Positions 11,153 to 21,966 of a stretch of 64,000 nt of DNA are shown in pieces. Position numbers and translations under genes: made by a program. The DNA is taken from contig CAMXCT020001750.1 of assembly GCA_947184155.2 (NCBI GenBank), positions 1-64,000 on the forward strand. The letters run 5' to 3'. Each line of letters opens with the position of its first letter. Positions within the stretch are counted from its first letter, which is position 1. The stretch comes from Cladocopium goreaui (Eukaryota; Sar; Dinophyceae; Suessiales; Symbiodiniaceae). Below the pieces are notes generated by a model, which saw nothing but the letters and a program-made list of their open reading frames with translations, ran no database searches and had not been told where the DNA came from.

Positions 11153-11670
11153 ATGATTTTCACATTAATAATGGTGATTTTCCCATTAAACATAGTCATT
11201 TTCCATACTTATGTAACAGTTTACCAAAAAGTACCGTAGCAGTTCCACTTCACCAAGGTCGAATCACCTCCCCCATGACCCATGGCCCGGTGGCCCAAAT
11301 GTGGGCCACGCCTGCGCCACCGGAAACCAGGTGATGGACCCTTTGTGGAGCTTCAGTTGCTCCGCGTCACCCCAAATCAAGGCACCACCTGACGTGCGGG
11401 AAACTCTGCTGTGGAAAGTCCATCTGTGGAAATTTGAGCAGCGGAAACGCGGTCAACAAACACTGCAGTCACTGCAGCTTTGGTACCTGTTGGTGCCTAA
11501 AAATATGGTGCACAATGGTGCACACCCTATAGTTATGTATATTTTAGTCGGGATAGTGCTGATATAGTGATGATTAACCCGCCAAAAAATGGGTAGCCAA
11601 TTTGCAGACAAAACCCACATAGGCATAGCATGACTACAAGAACACCTTCTGAGATCTTCGTTTTACCAAC

Positions 11671-11718
11671 TAAGATGGAGACATCCAAGTTGACATTGAA
11701 CGACACTTTCCTGGATAC
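11671..11718 (-). CDS. Candidate aspartic protease exon after the D-element intron
   Basis: Follows directly on CTTGTAG, the end of the family D element, and runs 16 codons (VSRKVSFNVNLDVSIL) to a donor TTA/GTTGGT. Phase 0 at both ends agrees with its neighbours, but the peptide has no diagnostic motif. The exon status therefore rests on frame, splice sites and position. Confidence 0.45.
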
Positions 11719-11845
11719 CTACAAGGTGGTGCCCCCAAGATAGCTAAGTTGGTTCATAACTCCAATAACTATGGTTTATAGGTGATATATCTATAGTTCA
11801 TGGGTTTATAACCAATTTATAACTGGAGGGGGCACCACCTTGTAC
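11719..11845 (-). mobile_element. Family D element occupying a whole intron
   Basis: On the minus strand it begins GTACAAGGTGGTGCCCCC and ends GGGGGCACCACCTTGTAG, thus GT to AG, with coding frame on both sides. Terminal inverted repeats are about 18 bp. On the plus strand the core has the family hallmark GATAGCTAAGTTGGTTCATA then TTATAACTGG. Confidence 0.75.
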
Positions 11846-11920
11846 CCACTTGGGAGGATTGGCCTTGCCTTTGGAAATGTCTTGGAAGAAAAAGAAGGCA
11901 AACTCCACGTGCGCAAGTAC
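11846..11920 (-). CDS. Aspartic protease exon (EFAF strand)
   Basis: 25 codons beginning VLAHVEFAFFF. This corresponds to the N-x-F-S/A-F-Y-L strand that follows D-G-I-x-G-L-G in A1 proteases. The acceptor is CAGGAAG and the donor TGG/GTACAAG, phase 0 in and out, so the exon at 16049-16150 joins as METL-VLAHVEFAF. The usual G-E-L-x-x-G-G turn after this strand is not obvious, so the sequence either diverges here or another exon is missing. Confidence 0.65.
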
Positions 11921-12478
11921 CTTCCTGGGAGCCAGGCCCCCGAATAGCCGAAACCGCGAAAAATTGAATCACTTGGCGTGCCAGATGCAGTATATCTGTT
12001 GCATTCTTGACTACAAGACCCAATTAATTGAGATTATGGTGGATCCATCTACAGTATATATCAGTATTATGCGATTCTATTGTTGGCAAGTTGGACAGGT
12101 GACATCCAACAGCTTGCAACTGGAAGTATTCCCAAGAGCAAAGTGGCTGTGTCCAATTTTTTTCGTGAGCGACCAAGATCAAAATATATGATCATTTTCA
12201 GGTACCAAAGCCACTTGTGTTGGAACTGTGCTTGGGTTTGTCTAAAATGGAGTACCTCCAAAAACTCCTTGGTTTCTCATCATGTTTCCCATCAAAAATT
12301 GTCCTTATACGCCATTTGTAAACACATCCAAAAAACAAATTGTTGGGTTATATACATCTCGACGCCAAAGCGAAAAAAAAGACGATTTTGAAGCACTTTT
12401 TAAAAGGATTTTTAAAGGGAACATTACTAGCGCCAAAATGAAGAAAATCTGCTGACAAATCACTGTCGCAGCCTGGAT

Positions 12479-13770
12479 GCAGCCACTCCAATACGATTTA
12501 CGAAGTCCAGCTCCAAAAGACAATAGTATTACGCATGCAGCCGCAGCAAGAAGCAACCTTGACGCAGCCATTCCAATGCGATCTGCAACCACAGCTTCAA
12601 GAAACGCATAGAACTACGCACACAGGAGCAACCATTCTTGCAAAATACATAGAAGGAACCAAACGACCGCAGCCGCACCCGCCGCACACACGAGGTACCT
12701 TTCATCGCCGCCTGCAGCCACTTTACGCGGAAAAACACAAGGTTTCGTGCTCCGGCTTCCTCCCCAAAACAAAGCCCATGCAACATTCATGCAGCCATTC
12801 CAATGCGATCTGCAACCACAGCTTCAAGAAACGCATAGAACTACGCACACAGGAGCAACCATTGTTGCAAAACACATAGAAGGAACCAAACGACCGCAGC
12901 CGCACCCGCCGCACACACGAGGTACCTTTCATTGCTGGCTGCAGCCACTTTACACGGAAAAACACAAGGTTTCGTGCTCCGGCTTCCTCCCCAAAACATA
13001 GCCCATGCAACATTCATGCAGCCATTACAATGCGATCTGCAACCACAGATTCAAGAAACGCATAGAACTACACACACAGGAACCATCATTGTTGCAAAAC
13101 ACATAGAAGGAACCAAACGACCGCAGCCGCAACCGCCGCACACACGAGGTACCTTTCATCGCCGGCTGCAGCCACTTTACACGGAAAAACACAAGGTTTC
13201 GTGCTCCGGCTTCCTCCCCACAACACACGGCATGCAACATTCATGCAGCCATTCCAATGCGATCTGCAACCACAGCTTCAAGAAACGCATGGAACTACGC
13301 ACACAGGAACAACCATTGTTGCAAAACACATAGAAGGAACCAAACGACCCCAGCCGCACCCGCCGCACACACGAGGTACCTTTCATCGCCGGCTGCAGCC
13401 ACTTTACACGGAAAAACACAAGGTTTCGTGCTCCGGCTTCCTCCCCACAACACACGGCATGCAACATTCATGCAGCCATTCCAATGCGATCTGCAACCAC
13501 CGCTTCAAGAAACGCATAGAACTACGCACACAGGAACAACCATTGTTGCAAAACACATAGAAGGAACCAAACGACCGCAGCCGCACCCGCCGCACACACG
13601 AGGTACCTTTCATCGCCGCCTGCAGCCACTTTACACGGAAAAACGCAAGGTTTCGTGCTCCGGCTTCCTCCCCACAACAAAGCCCATGCAACCTTGACGC
13701 AGCCATTCCAATGCGATCCGCAACCACAGCTTCAAGAAACGAATAGAACTACGCAGACAGACACAACGAC
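12479..13770. repeat. 227-bp tandem repeat, about 5.4 copies
   Basis: The word GCAGCCATTCCAATGCGATC starts at 12564, 12791, 13018, 13245, 13472 and 13699 (one substitution in the third and last copies), a strict 227-bp step. A shorter diverged copy precedes it at 12479-12536. 227 is not a multiple of 3, so the long ORFs on both strands shift frame from unit to unit and are not genes. It lies in the intron between protease exons at 11.9 and 16.05 kb. Confidence 0.95.
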
Positions 13771-13795
13771 TCGTTGCAGAACACAGAGGAGGAAG

Positions 13796-14095
13796 CAACC
13801 ACTTCCCATCGTCACCACTTCCCTTCAACACCACTTCCCTTCCTCACCACTCCCCTTCATCACCACTTCCCTCCGTCACCACTTCCATTCATCACCACTT
13901 CCCTTCATCACCACTTCCCATCGTCACCACTTCCCATCGTCACCACCTCCCATCGTCCCCACCTCCCTTCCTCACCACTCCCCTTCATCACCACTTCCCT
14001 CCGTCACCACTTCGCTTCATCACCACTTCCCATCGTCACCACTTCCCATCGTCACCACCTCCCTTCTTCACCACTTCCCTTCGTCACCTCTTATT
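13796..14095. repeat. 16-bp TTCATCACCACTTCCC minisatellite
   Basis: About 19 imperfect units. The plus strand is almost pure C, T and A (pyrimidine-rich), and histidine/proline/serine-rich ORFs run in every frame. Confidence 0.95.
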
Positions 14096-14749
14096 CTTTT
14101 GTTATGTATTGTTATGTGATCTATTATGTGATCTACCACCCTTCATCAAGGTCAACTGCATAGCTTCTTATTCTTTTGTTATGTATTGTGAGATGACATA
14201 CCACCCTTCATCATTTCAAGTCTCAGAATTCTATTTGTCCGTAACTCGGAAGTATTGCTTCCCAACTTCCTTTGATTATATTTATATCTCCATAATCCAT
14301 TATTTTATATCATATAAACATACATTTATATATATATATAATTATATATACATACATATATCATATATAGACATATATAGATATATACACCCATTATGTT
14401 GTAATCATGATATGGTAAGTTTAACCTTCATGTTTTTTTGTCTTATTTTTTCATTTTGATGTGGTTTCCACTTCGCATCTTTTGGCTGAATAGACCCAGG
14501 GTTCAGGCCGGCGCTCAAGCGGATTGTGCCGCGCACGCAATTTAATTATCGCAATTGCAGGCTCGGGGTGAAAAAGGACTGCTAATGTATATCTATCATT
14601 TCTGGTCCATGGAACCCAATACGCGTGTGTGTCTCTTCCAATCTCCCAATGGTCAGTTTCACCATTCTTTACTTATAATTTCACCAATGTTTACCATTGG
14701 ATCTAATATATCCACATTATATCTAATATTATATCTCTATATCCATATC

Positions 14750-14838
14750 CCATAGGATCCATGTATGGCATATATGCTAACATTTGGGGTATATTGATGG
14801 TAAATGTTACCATATATAACAGCACCATGGATCCTATG
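14750..14838. mobile_element. Family C element
   Basis: CCATAGGATCCATGTATGGC is mirrored by CACCATGGATCCTATGGC, with inner arms GCTAACATTTGG and GTAAATGTTACC. Confidence 0.8.
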
Positions 14839-15000
14839 GCTATAGATCATTGGTTTTCCAGTCGGATCCACTTCCAGCGTCATATTGTATCCAATATATC
14901 CCCATTATATCATATGAATTCATATGATATCTCTATATCAACCTTACATCTCTAGTTCCCCACCTGCCAGGTGAGGGTTGTTAGATTTTATGTCAGTTGC

Positions 15001-15108
15001 CTCCTCGTCCTCCTTCTCCTCCTCCTCCTCCTCCTTCTCCTCGTCGTCCTCCTCTCCTCCTCCTCCTCGTCCTCCTCGTCGTCCTCGTCGTCCTCGTCCT
15101 CCTGCTCA
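15001..15108. repeat. CCT/CGT trinucleotide pyrimidine tract
   Basis: Over 100 bp of TCC, TTC and TCG triplets. Reads as poly-Ser, poly-Leu or poly-Pro by frame, so not a gene. Confidence 0.9.
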
Positions 15109-15127
15109 ACTGCGACTCGCGATCCAC

Positions 15128-15335
15128 AGTGTTCGCTGTCGGACCTCAACCACGACCATCCACGCCCAGTGTTCCCTGCCGGACCTCAACCACGACCATC
15201 CACGCCCAGTGTTCCCTGCCGGACCTCAACCGCGAGTGTTCCCTGCCGGACCTCAACACGCCATCCAGTGTTCCCTGCCGGACCTCACCGCGAGTATCCA
15301 CGCCAAGTGTTCCCTGCCGGACCTCATGTAGGAAG
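15128..15335. repeat. 40-bp minisatellite
   Basis: The unit contains AGTGTTCCCTGCCGGACCTC. The first copies are exactly 40 bp apart and later ones are shortened to about 26-34 bp by internal deletions. Confidence 0.9.
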
Positions 15336-15352
15336 ATATGGGACAAAGAATG

Positions 15353-15945
15353 TGCAGAAGAAAGTTAGAAAGAATGTCAGAAAGAATGTCAGAAGATATG
15401 CCAGAAGATATGCCAGAGAGATATGAATGCCAGATAGAATGCCAGATAGATAGAAGATATGCCAGAAGATATGCCAGATAGAATGCCAGATAGAATGCCA
15501 GAAGATATGCCAGATAGAATGCCAGATAGAATGCCAGAAGATTTGCCAGATAGAATGCCAGAAAATATGCCAGAAGATATGCCAGATAGATATGTCAGAA
15601 GATATGCCAGAAGATATGCCAGAAGATATGTCAGAAGATATGCCAGAAGATATGTCAGAATATATGCCAGAAGATATGTCAGATAGAATGCCAGAAGATA
15701 TGTCAGAATATATGCCAGAAGATATGCCAGATAGAATGCCAGATTGAATGCCAGAAGATATGTCAGATAGAGTGCCAGAAGATATGCCAGATAGAATGCC
15801 AGAAGGTTTGCCAGATAGAATGCCAGAAGATATGCCAGAAGATATGCCAGATCATATGCCAGAAGATATGCCAGATAGAATGTCAAATGGAATGTCAGAA
15901 GATATGTCAGATAGAATGCCAGAAGATTTGCCAGTAAGAAAATGT
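15353..15945. repeat. 12-bp GCCAGAAGATAT / GCCAGATAGAAT minisatellite
   Basis: Nearly 50 units alternating two 12-bp variants. Since 12 is a multiple of 3, the plus strand stays open as Met-Pro-Glu-Asp/Asp-Arg and the minus strand as Leu-Ala-Tyr, with no initiation context or flanking exon. Judged non-coding. Confidence 0.9.
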
Positions 15946-16048
15946 ATAAATGTCATGGTGGGGATCACACGAAGTAAAGTAATTTTTTTTGGTTCCCCAG
16001 TCTCCACTTCCACCTGGTGCAACCGCTAGCAGGGCTAGGTGTCTCCAC

Positions 16049-16150
16049 CAAGGTCTCCATCAGTGCCTTGCCGTTGACGTTCACCAAATCCTGAAATCCC
16101 AAGCCCACGATGCCATCCAATGGCATCGTCAGAAAGGCCGAGCCGTACTC
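16049..16150 (-). CDS. Aspartic protease exon with DGIVGLGF motif
   Basis: 34 codons containing MPLDGIVGLGFQDL and NGKALMETL. D-G-I-x-G-L-G is a hallmark strand of A1 proteases, followed by the helix that ends in L-x-x-x-L. The acceptor is AACGCCAG and the donor TTG/GTGGAG, both phase 0. The upstream exon ends FGLISQ, so the junction reads LISQ-EYGSAF, the normal spacing. Third positions are strongly G/C. Confidence 0.85.
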
Positions 16151-16863
16151 CTGGCGTTGCAGAACGCCAGCCGTGGCGGCAAAAGCCGAAAGGCCAGCCG
16201 AAACGTAGGCCAAATCCATGGCCAATCAGCCAGGTACCCTGCAAAAAATGACATGTTTTTTGATGTTTTTTTTGTTGGTTAGTAGATATTCCATGATATT
16301 CCCATTGATACCTCGGATCGGACAGCTCACGACGAAACGCGCTGATCACTCATATCCCACGTCGTCTTGACGGGAGTATGAGGAAACTTGCACCCAATTG
16401 CATGCATCATCAAAGGAAAGTTAATTACCACACCAACGAAGCGACAAGATACCAAAAGACTAAAGGATTAAAGTATCCATCTAAGATTGACCTAGGGCAA
16501 GTCGGGGACGTAGAATCACATGGTTCTAACGCTTGATTGAAGAATCTTCCGGATTCTATACGATTTATTAATTAAGCAGGGACACATAAATAGAATGGAA
16601 TCATTAAACTGGAGGACGGTGCTACAGCCAGATTTATTAGCTTCACCAGACAGAATGAAGACTTTTCACGCAAGTATGCTATCGTTTGACATTGCATGTT
16701 GTTTTTTTTACCAAAAAAATGTCAGTCCTGAACTCGCTATGATGACATATGTTGTTCATTATATGTTCTCCCTTACTTTGAGATTTTTCCTGACATACTT
16801 CCCCCATGAGATATGCCAAGGTTTAGCCATTTTCAGTGCACCATGACCATCCCCCGGACTGTC

Positions 16864-16984
16864 CTGTGAGATGAGTCCGAACTGCTGTGCTGCTGAGATC
16901 TCAGGGCCAAGCCACAGCTCGTCCGTGCCCATGACGCCGCTCAAGGCACCCGTAGCGTATTCCGTGGTGACCGCTTGGGGTGTC
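16864..16984 (-). CDS. Aspartic protease flap exon
   Basis: Reads VTTEYATGALSGVMGTDEL, then SAAQQFGLISQ. The Y-x-T/S-G-x-x-S-G-x-x-x-x-D pattern is the flap (Tyr of the flap included) and the following strand of pepsin-like enzymes. The acceptor is TTCCAAG. The best donor is CAG/GACAGT, a GA donor, which keeps phase 0 with the 16.05-kb exon. Confidence 0.85.
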
Positions 16985-16992
16985 CTTGGAAC

Positions 16993-17045
16993 TGGTTGGT
17001 TGGTTGGTTGGTTGGTTGGTTGGTTGGTTGGTTGGTTGGTTGGCT
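16993..17045. repeat. GGTT tetranucleotide repeat
   Basis: Thirteen GGTT units just upstream of the flap exon acceptor. On the minus strand it is an AACC tract that could serve as a pyrimidine-poor intron end. Confidence 0.9.
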
Positions 17046-18191
17046 GGTGAACAGACCCCAAATGGTGTTTTCACCGGAAAATCTACAGAAACTGATAAAT
17101 ATCTATAGAAAATACATAATTAAAGGAAAATCCAAATAGAAAATCTATCGCTTGGACTCCTTTGGAATCGTCCCGTTCATAATTTTCATATATACATTCT
17201 CTCAGGGTGAAGGCAACGACGCCACAATTTGGCCCACATCAACCCCCATTTGGGGCCGAGGCTCTGATCTTGGCGAAAGGTACTGGAACTGCTGCGATTG
17301 AAGCGATGACCTCGAGATCGATCTCTGAACATTGTGTGTCTATAGAGAAATCATTAAGGATACCCTGGTAATCTAACAAATAGACACCGGAAAACTAGGA
17401 AACTGTATGGGATATGATAGAGATAGACACAGGAAAACTATGGGATGTGATTCGTGATGATACGTGCTGCATAGATGGTTCTATGTTGTTTCTATGTTGT
17501 TTCTATGAGATATGATGGAAAACTGACACTTGGGAAACTGTCTTGGATAAATACTGACATGAAAACCAGAAATGGAACACATTTTTATCATTTTTGAGGC
17601 TTTGGAAGACCATGACTGTCCTATTTGGTGTCCTATTTGGCTTGACCAAACCGTTGGGTCCCGGCATCACGGTGACGGGATGGGCAAAGATGTTGCTGTT
17701 GGAACTGCATCACCAATACCGCGGCAGATTTCAACTCACCGCAACTCACCTCAAACTATTTCCCAGGGTGTGGCTTCAAAATGCTGTGGAGATCAAGACC
17801 CGGACCATCATTTTGCAGTGGAGAATCATGAAATATCGAAATATCCACCAATTGTAAGTCATTGATCAAATATAATCAAATTATATCAAATTCAAGTCTT
17901 GATGTCCGACAGAAAACAAAATCACACTGGATACAATAATGTTTTTCCCCGCCATGTATGTTGTTACTGTTGTTCTATTTTGCGTACACAATGATTTTCC
18001 AAGAGCACGTGTTTTTTTCCACCACATTGTATCTGCAATAAAAAAATATAAACAGTTACCTACCTTCCAATAAACTAACATATCTAAAATCACCATAAAA
18101 TCACAGGTGAATGATCTATAAATGGACCATTTTCTATAGCAACCCGTAAACGTTAATGGGTTAGCTCCACTGAGAAACCTCCCACCATCAC

Positions 18192-18277
18192 CATCTCCTG
18201 GGTGCTCTGACGGCCTTCCATGGTGCACGGCCCAGAGGTGCACAAATCTGAAGCCAGCCACACATCAGCACTGCCTT
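18192..18277 (-). CDS. Aspartic protease exon, first active-site strand
   Basis: Starts GSADVWLASDLCTSGPC after the acceptor CTCGCAG. In A1 proteases the first catalytic D-T/S-G is followed by S-x-x-(V/L)-W-(V/L)-P-S and a Cys pair, which fits residue for residue. The codon for the residue just before G-S is split: this exon supplies AA, so with any first base it encodes Glu, Lys or Gln (or a stop), not the usual Thr or Ser. An acceptor slightly further in is possible. The donor is placed at ATG/GTGATG, with GGAG/GTTTCT as an alternative. Confidence 0.75.
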
Positions 18278-18394
18278 CTGCGAGATGGAAAAAAAACACC
18301 GGAAAACACTGGATGCCTCTGGTAATGAAAAACGTGGCTAGTTGGAAAATCATCCATCTATGATTTTCCCGTTGCAAAAATGTTACACAAGAAA

Positions 18395-18536
18395 TCAATG
18401 GTAATTTCAGGATCCCAAAATGGAGGTACTGTACCATAAAAGGCTATATTTTGTGGGGATATTCCCTTACATAGGCCTTACATAGGCCTTATATATGGTA
18501 GGAACCTCCAATTTAGGTTCCTGAAATGACCATTGA
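18395..18536 (+). mobile_element. Family E inverted-repeat element
   Basis: TCAATGGTAATTTCAGGATC is mirrored by TTCCTGAAATGACCATTGA. The centre has GGGGATATTCCCTTACATAG and a short AGGCCTTA duplication. Flanks share AGAAA. Confidence 0.8.
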
Positions 18537-19164
18537 AGAAATGTATAGAATGATATAGAATATAAGGCTACGGAATGCTAGGGATTATTTTGTCAATCCC
18601 CTTCAATCAACCATTACGTTGCGGTTCAAAGTGATCATTGTGAGTGTGTAAGTGACAAATTCATGTGCTTAGAATGGGACTTTAATCCAGGGAATCCAGG
18701 GGCTAGTAGGCTAGGAAGGTGACCAGCTCTCATCGCTACCTCTCGTAGATTGCAAGTCTTATCTGGCTTACAAGAGGGCCGTAATGTGTGCAAAAGGTCT
18801 TGCTATGTCTGTGGGAGCTGCACTTTTGAGTTGGTTCATCAACCAGTCTAAAGATCTAACAGCAAGTATAGATGGCCTAGTTAACCAATTTACCCAAGTT
18901 AGCTATCTGGGTGGGATCCACATTGTATACCCAAACATCTACGGGTTGCATATCACGAGTTCTGTTCACTACGCCTGTGTCAAAGACCACATAGAGCTCC
19001 GCCGCAGGAACACAGCGACCTGGCAACGCTTCCCAATGGTTCCCAGGCCATGAAAACTTTAAGCCATGAATCTTCAAAATCCTAACAGTACCAATCTTCA
19101 ATGGGAAATTACTTGTGCAACTTTTAAGCATATATATATATATATATGTGATATGTATATATAT

Positions 19165-19245
19165 GGTTGGTGGTATACCTACCCCTCTGGAAAATATGAG
19201 TTCGTCAGTTGGGATGATGAAATTCCCAACTGAATGGCAATGTTT
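19165..19245 (+). mobile_element. Family A element, right end lost
   Basis: Only GGTTGGTGGTATACC through CCCAACTGAATGG remains. The ending AACCACCAACCAG is absent. Confidence 0.6.
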
Positions 19246-19356
19246 GAGAATATGTCCCAATCTTTTTGACACAGCTAAATGAAACTACTTGATTGGTAAT
19301 GTATGGTAATGTGATAGACTCCAATGCATCCGCACCATGAATTTGGCTATTTTCAC

Positions 19357-19454
19357 AGCCAGGTTTTCGGAGCGTCGTCGAATGTCGTCGAGCGGCCTGC
19401 GGAGCAGTTGCTGCCCACGCCCAAGACACCCACGTACTCAGTGGAGGCCACATC
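19357..19454 (-). CDS. Aspartic protease exon before first active site
   Basis: Reads TEYVGVLGVGSNCSAG, then TTFDD. E-Y-x-G-x-x-x-V/I-G is the first strand of the mature pepsin-like fold, and F-D is where the first catalytic Asp should sit (Asp codon at 19377-19379). The acceptor is CCTGAAG. The donor is unresolved: GT after TGGCT (used here), GC after ACCTG, or one nearer the F-D. Only a donor at F-D gives the canonical spacing to GSADVW in the next exon. Confidence 0.7.
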
Positions 19455-19554
19455 CTTCAGGGATCAGCTGCGCTGGTGGGGCCACCTAGATAGCTACTGT
19501 AAGCTGATTTATACAGTTTTTATAGCATGATATAGCATGATATTCACAATAAAA

Positions 19555-19950
19555 GAAGTAATAGTAACAATAATACCAATAACAAAAACAATAACTGGTT
19601 GGTGGTTTCAACCTGCCCCTCTGAAAAATGATGGAGTTCGTCAGTTGGGATGATGAAATTCCCAACTGAATGGAAAAATAAAACATGTTCCAAGCCACCA
19701 ACCAGATAAGGGTTTTTATAGCATGATATAGCTATGATATTCATAGTAACAATAATACCAATAACAATAATACCAATAACAATAATACCAATAACAAAAA
19801 CAATAACTGGTTGGTGGTTTCAACCTACCCCTCTGAAAAATGATGGAGTTCGTCAGTTGGGATGATGAAATTCCCAACTGAATGGAAAAATAAAACATGT
19901 TCCAAACCACCAACCAGAGAAGGGTTTTTATAGCATGATATAGCATGATA
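19555..19950. repeat. Two tandem units of family A element plus AAC/AAT microsatellite
   Basis: Family A copies at 19595-19705 and 19807-19917, each preceded by an AATAATACCAATAAC tract and followed by AGGGTTTTTATAGCATGATA. The same unit recurs at 21060-21690. Confidence 0.85.
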
Positions 19951-19998
19951 TAGCTATGGTATTCATATATTCATGGGGTATAGACATTCACTTATAAC

Positions 19999-20118
19999 TG
20001 GGGAGGAGCCCCCACTCTCCTTCAACCGCACCATGCTGAGTTCTCCGTCCCGCGTAGCCAGGCGGTTCCGTTTCATGCTGTGCTTCAGCACGGACTGGTG
20101 CTTGGTGAGGGCCGAAAT
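19999..20118 (-). CDS. Aspartic protease propeptide exon
   Basis: 40 codons, very basic: KHQSVLKHSMKRNRLATRDG. Fits the Lys/Arg-rich inhibitory propeptide of A1 proteases in position and composition. The acceptor is CACGTCAG and the donor TCCCCA/GTTATA, both phase 0. The family call comes from its neighbours rather than a motif of its own. Confidence 0.65.
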
Positions 20119-20400
20119 CTGACGTGATGAACACGTGGTCCCAGCCAGACCTGATGGGATTTTGAAGTTGACTACCCGCTTGTAAACGTTGTAAGATGGC
20201 TGGAACTGATAAAATCACATGTCGATATTTCAAATTCCTGCTGGAATTGGGACTTGGATATGGTTTTCTTTGATGGCTGGTGCATATTTGGCAAGTGAAA
20301 CTCAAAGGCGAACCGTAAAGTCTCCTCTTAGTCACGGCTCATGACTCTGATTCGGGTTGCTCAATTTCTTGTCATCCATACCTTCAAGAGTTTTTTTGGA

Positions 20401-20518
20401 TTCCCTCTGGTAAACTAACAGTTTGCGAACTTGATAATGGCCATATTTAGTTCGTGGATTTCCCCCCAAAAAAATGGTGGATTTTTCCATAGTTATGTAA
20501 ACGTTTACCGGAGGGTAT
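20401..20518. mobile_element. Family B element within a longer dispersed repeat
   Basis: CCCTCTGGTAAACTAACAG opposite GTTTACCGGAGGGTA. Its left flank (TTGCTCAATTTCTTGTCATC onward, from 20358) recurs before the copy at 29214. Confidence 0.8.
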
Positions 20519-21059
20519 CCACATTAAATCCCCATTATATCCCATCATATCCTATCAAATCCCCATTAAATCCCCATTAAATCACCATTTTGGCTTGTCC
20601 AAATTGACCACATCTTTGACGTGACGTCCTGTCGTGGTGACGTCGGAAAATACTTCACCCCCAATTGGCGATGGTTTTCATGTCGTGAATGTTACCATTT
20701 TTAAGGCTCCTTGACATTTGAGGAGATTCATACTATTCTATACTATTATATAGTATTAAAAGGTATTATGTATTAATACTAAATTTTATTGTTATTATAA
20801 CACATGATACATCCAATGCATTTTCAATTTGGATCATTATATTCATGTAGATATTAACGATTAAATCATTAACAACCGAAACAGAATGATATTCAAATGG
20901 ATTAATGATAATGGAATGATAACCAAAAACACAACAACCATAATGATCATAATAATCACATATGCTAACAACATAAAGAACATATTCTATAACAAATGAT
21001 CATAATTATCGTCATTTGGGATTACCATTGTGCTATAACAACAGGGAGAATGACAATAC

Positions 21060-21690
21060 TAATAATCGATAGCAGTAAAAGTAGTAATAGTAACAATAAT
21101 ACCAATAACAATAATACCAATAACAAAAACAATAACTGGTTGGTGGTTTCAACCTACCCCTCTGAAAAATGATGGAGTTCGTCAGTTGGGATGATGAAAT
21201 TCCCAACTGAATGGACAAATAAAACATGTTCCAAACCACCAACCAGATAAGGGTTTTTATAGCATGATATAGCTATGATATTCATAGTAAAAGTAGTAAT
21301 AGTAACAATAATACCAATAACAATAATACCAATAACAAAAACAATAACTGGTTGGTGGTTTCAACCTACCCCTCTGAAAAATGATGGAGTTCGTCAGTTG
21401 GGATGATGAAATTCCCAACTGAATGGAAAAATAAAACATGTTCCAAACCACCAACCAAACAAGGGTTTTTATAGCATGATATAGCCATGATATTCATAGT
21501 AAAAGTAGTAGTAGTAACAATAATACCAATAACAATAATACCAATAACAATAATACCAATAACAAAAACAATAACTGGTTGGTGGTTTCAACCTACCCCT
21601 CTGAAAAATGATGGAGTTCGTCAGTTGGAATTTTCTGAAATTCCCAACTGAATGGAAAAAACAACATGTTCCAAACCACCAACCAGTAAT
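21060..21690. repeat. Three tandem units of family A element plus microsatellite
   Basis: Family A copies at 21136-21246, 21348-21457 and 21575-21686, spaced 212-227 bp. They are separated by AGGGTTTTTATAGCATGATA and AATAATACCAATAAC tracts of growing length. Confidence 0.9.
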
Positions 21691-21849
21691 TCTGAGTAAA
21701 TTATAATATTTCACTAACCTGAATTAAGGCCATTTGGGGATGATTTCCCTTACTAACCATGAATCCAGTGAGGTCGTAGTGAGGTCGTTATAATTTACCC
21801 AGAGTAATGCATGATATGGTTGAATCTCCTTCTCCATTCCATCCCCAAC

Positions 21850-21966
21850 TTTCAGCGCCACGCTGCCGCTGCGCTCCATGCTGCGCATGCTGCCCGCTGC
21901 GCTGCGGATGCCGTGGCGCTGCGGGAAACGCTGCAAGGCTAGCACCGCCGGTGGCGGAGCCAACGT
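21850..21966 (-). CDS. Candidate aspartic protease propeptide exon
   Basis: 39 codons with mostly G/C third positions, including ALQRFPQRHGIRSAAG and MRSMERSG. The L-x-R-x-P-x-R-x-x-x-I-R pattern resembles the start of A1 propeptides. Acceptor GGAAG, donor CTGAAA/GTTGGG, phase 0 on both sides. Alternative acceptors CAAAG and GCTAG would shorten it. Confidence 0.55.

Noticed and set aside
12535-14163. Many ORFs of 80-154 codons on both strands
   Set aside because: They follow the 227-bp and 16-bp tandem units and change frame between units. No splice sites or family motifs.
15389-15886. 165-codon minus-strand ORF of Leu/Ala/Tyr repeats
   Set aside because: A shadow of the 12-bp minisatellite. 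The opposite strand is equally open as Met-Pro-Glu-Asp.
20587-20597. CCATTTTGGCT, matching the core of the dinoflagellate spliced leader
   Set aside because: Only 11 bases match. The flanks do not continue the leader and no Sm-site or hairpin of an SL RNA gene follows.
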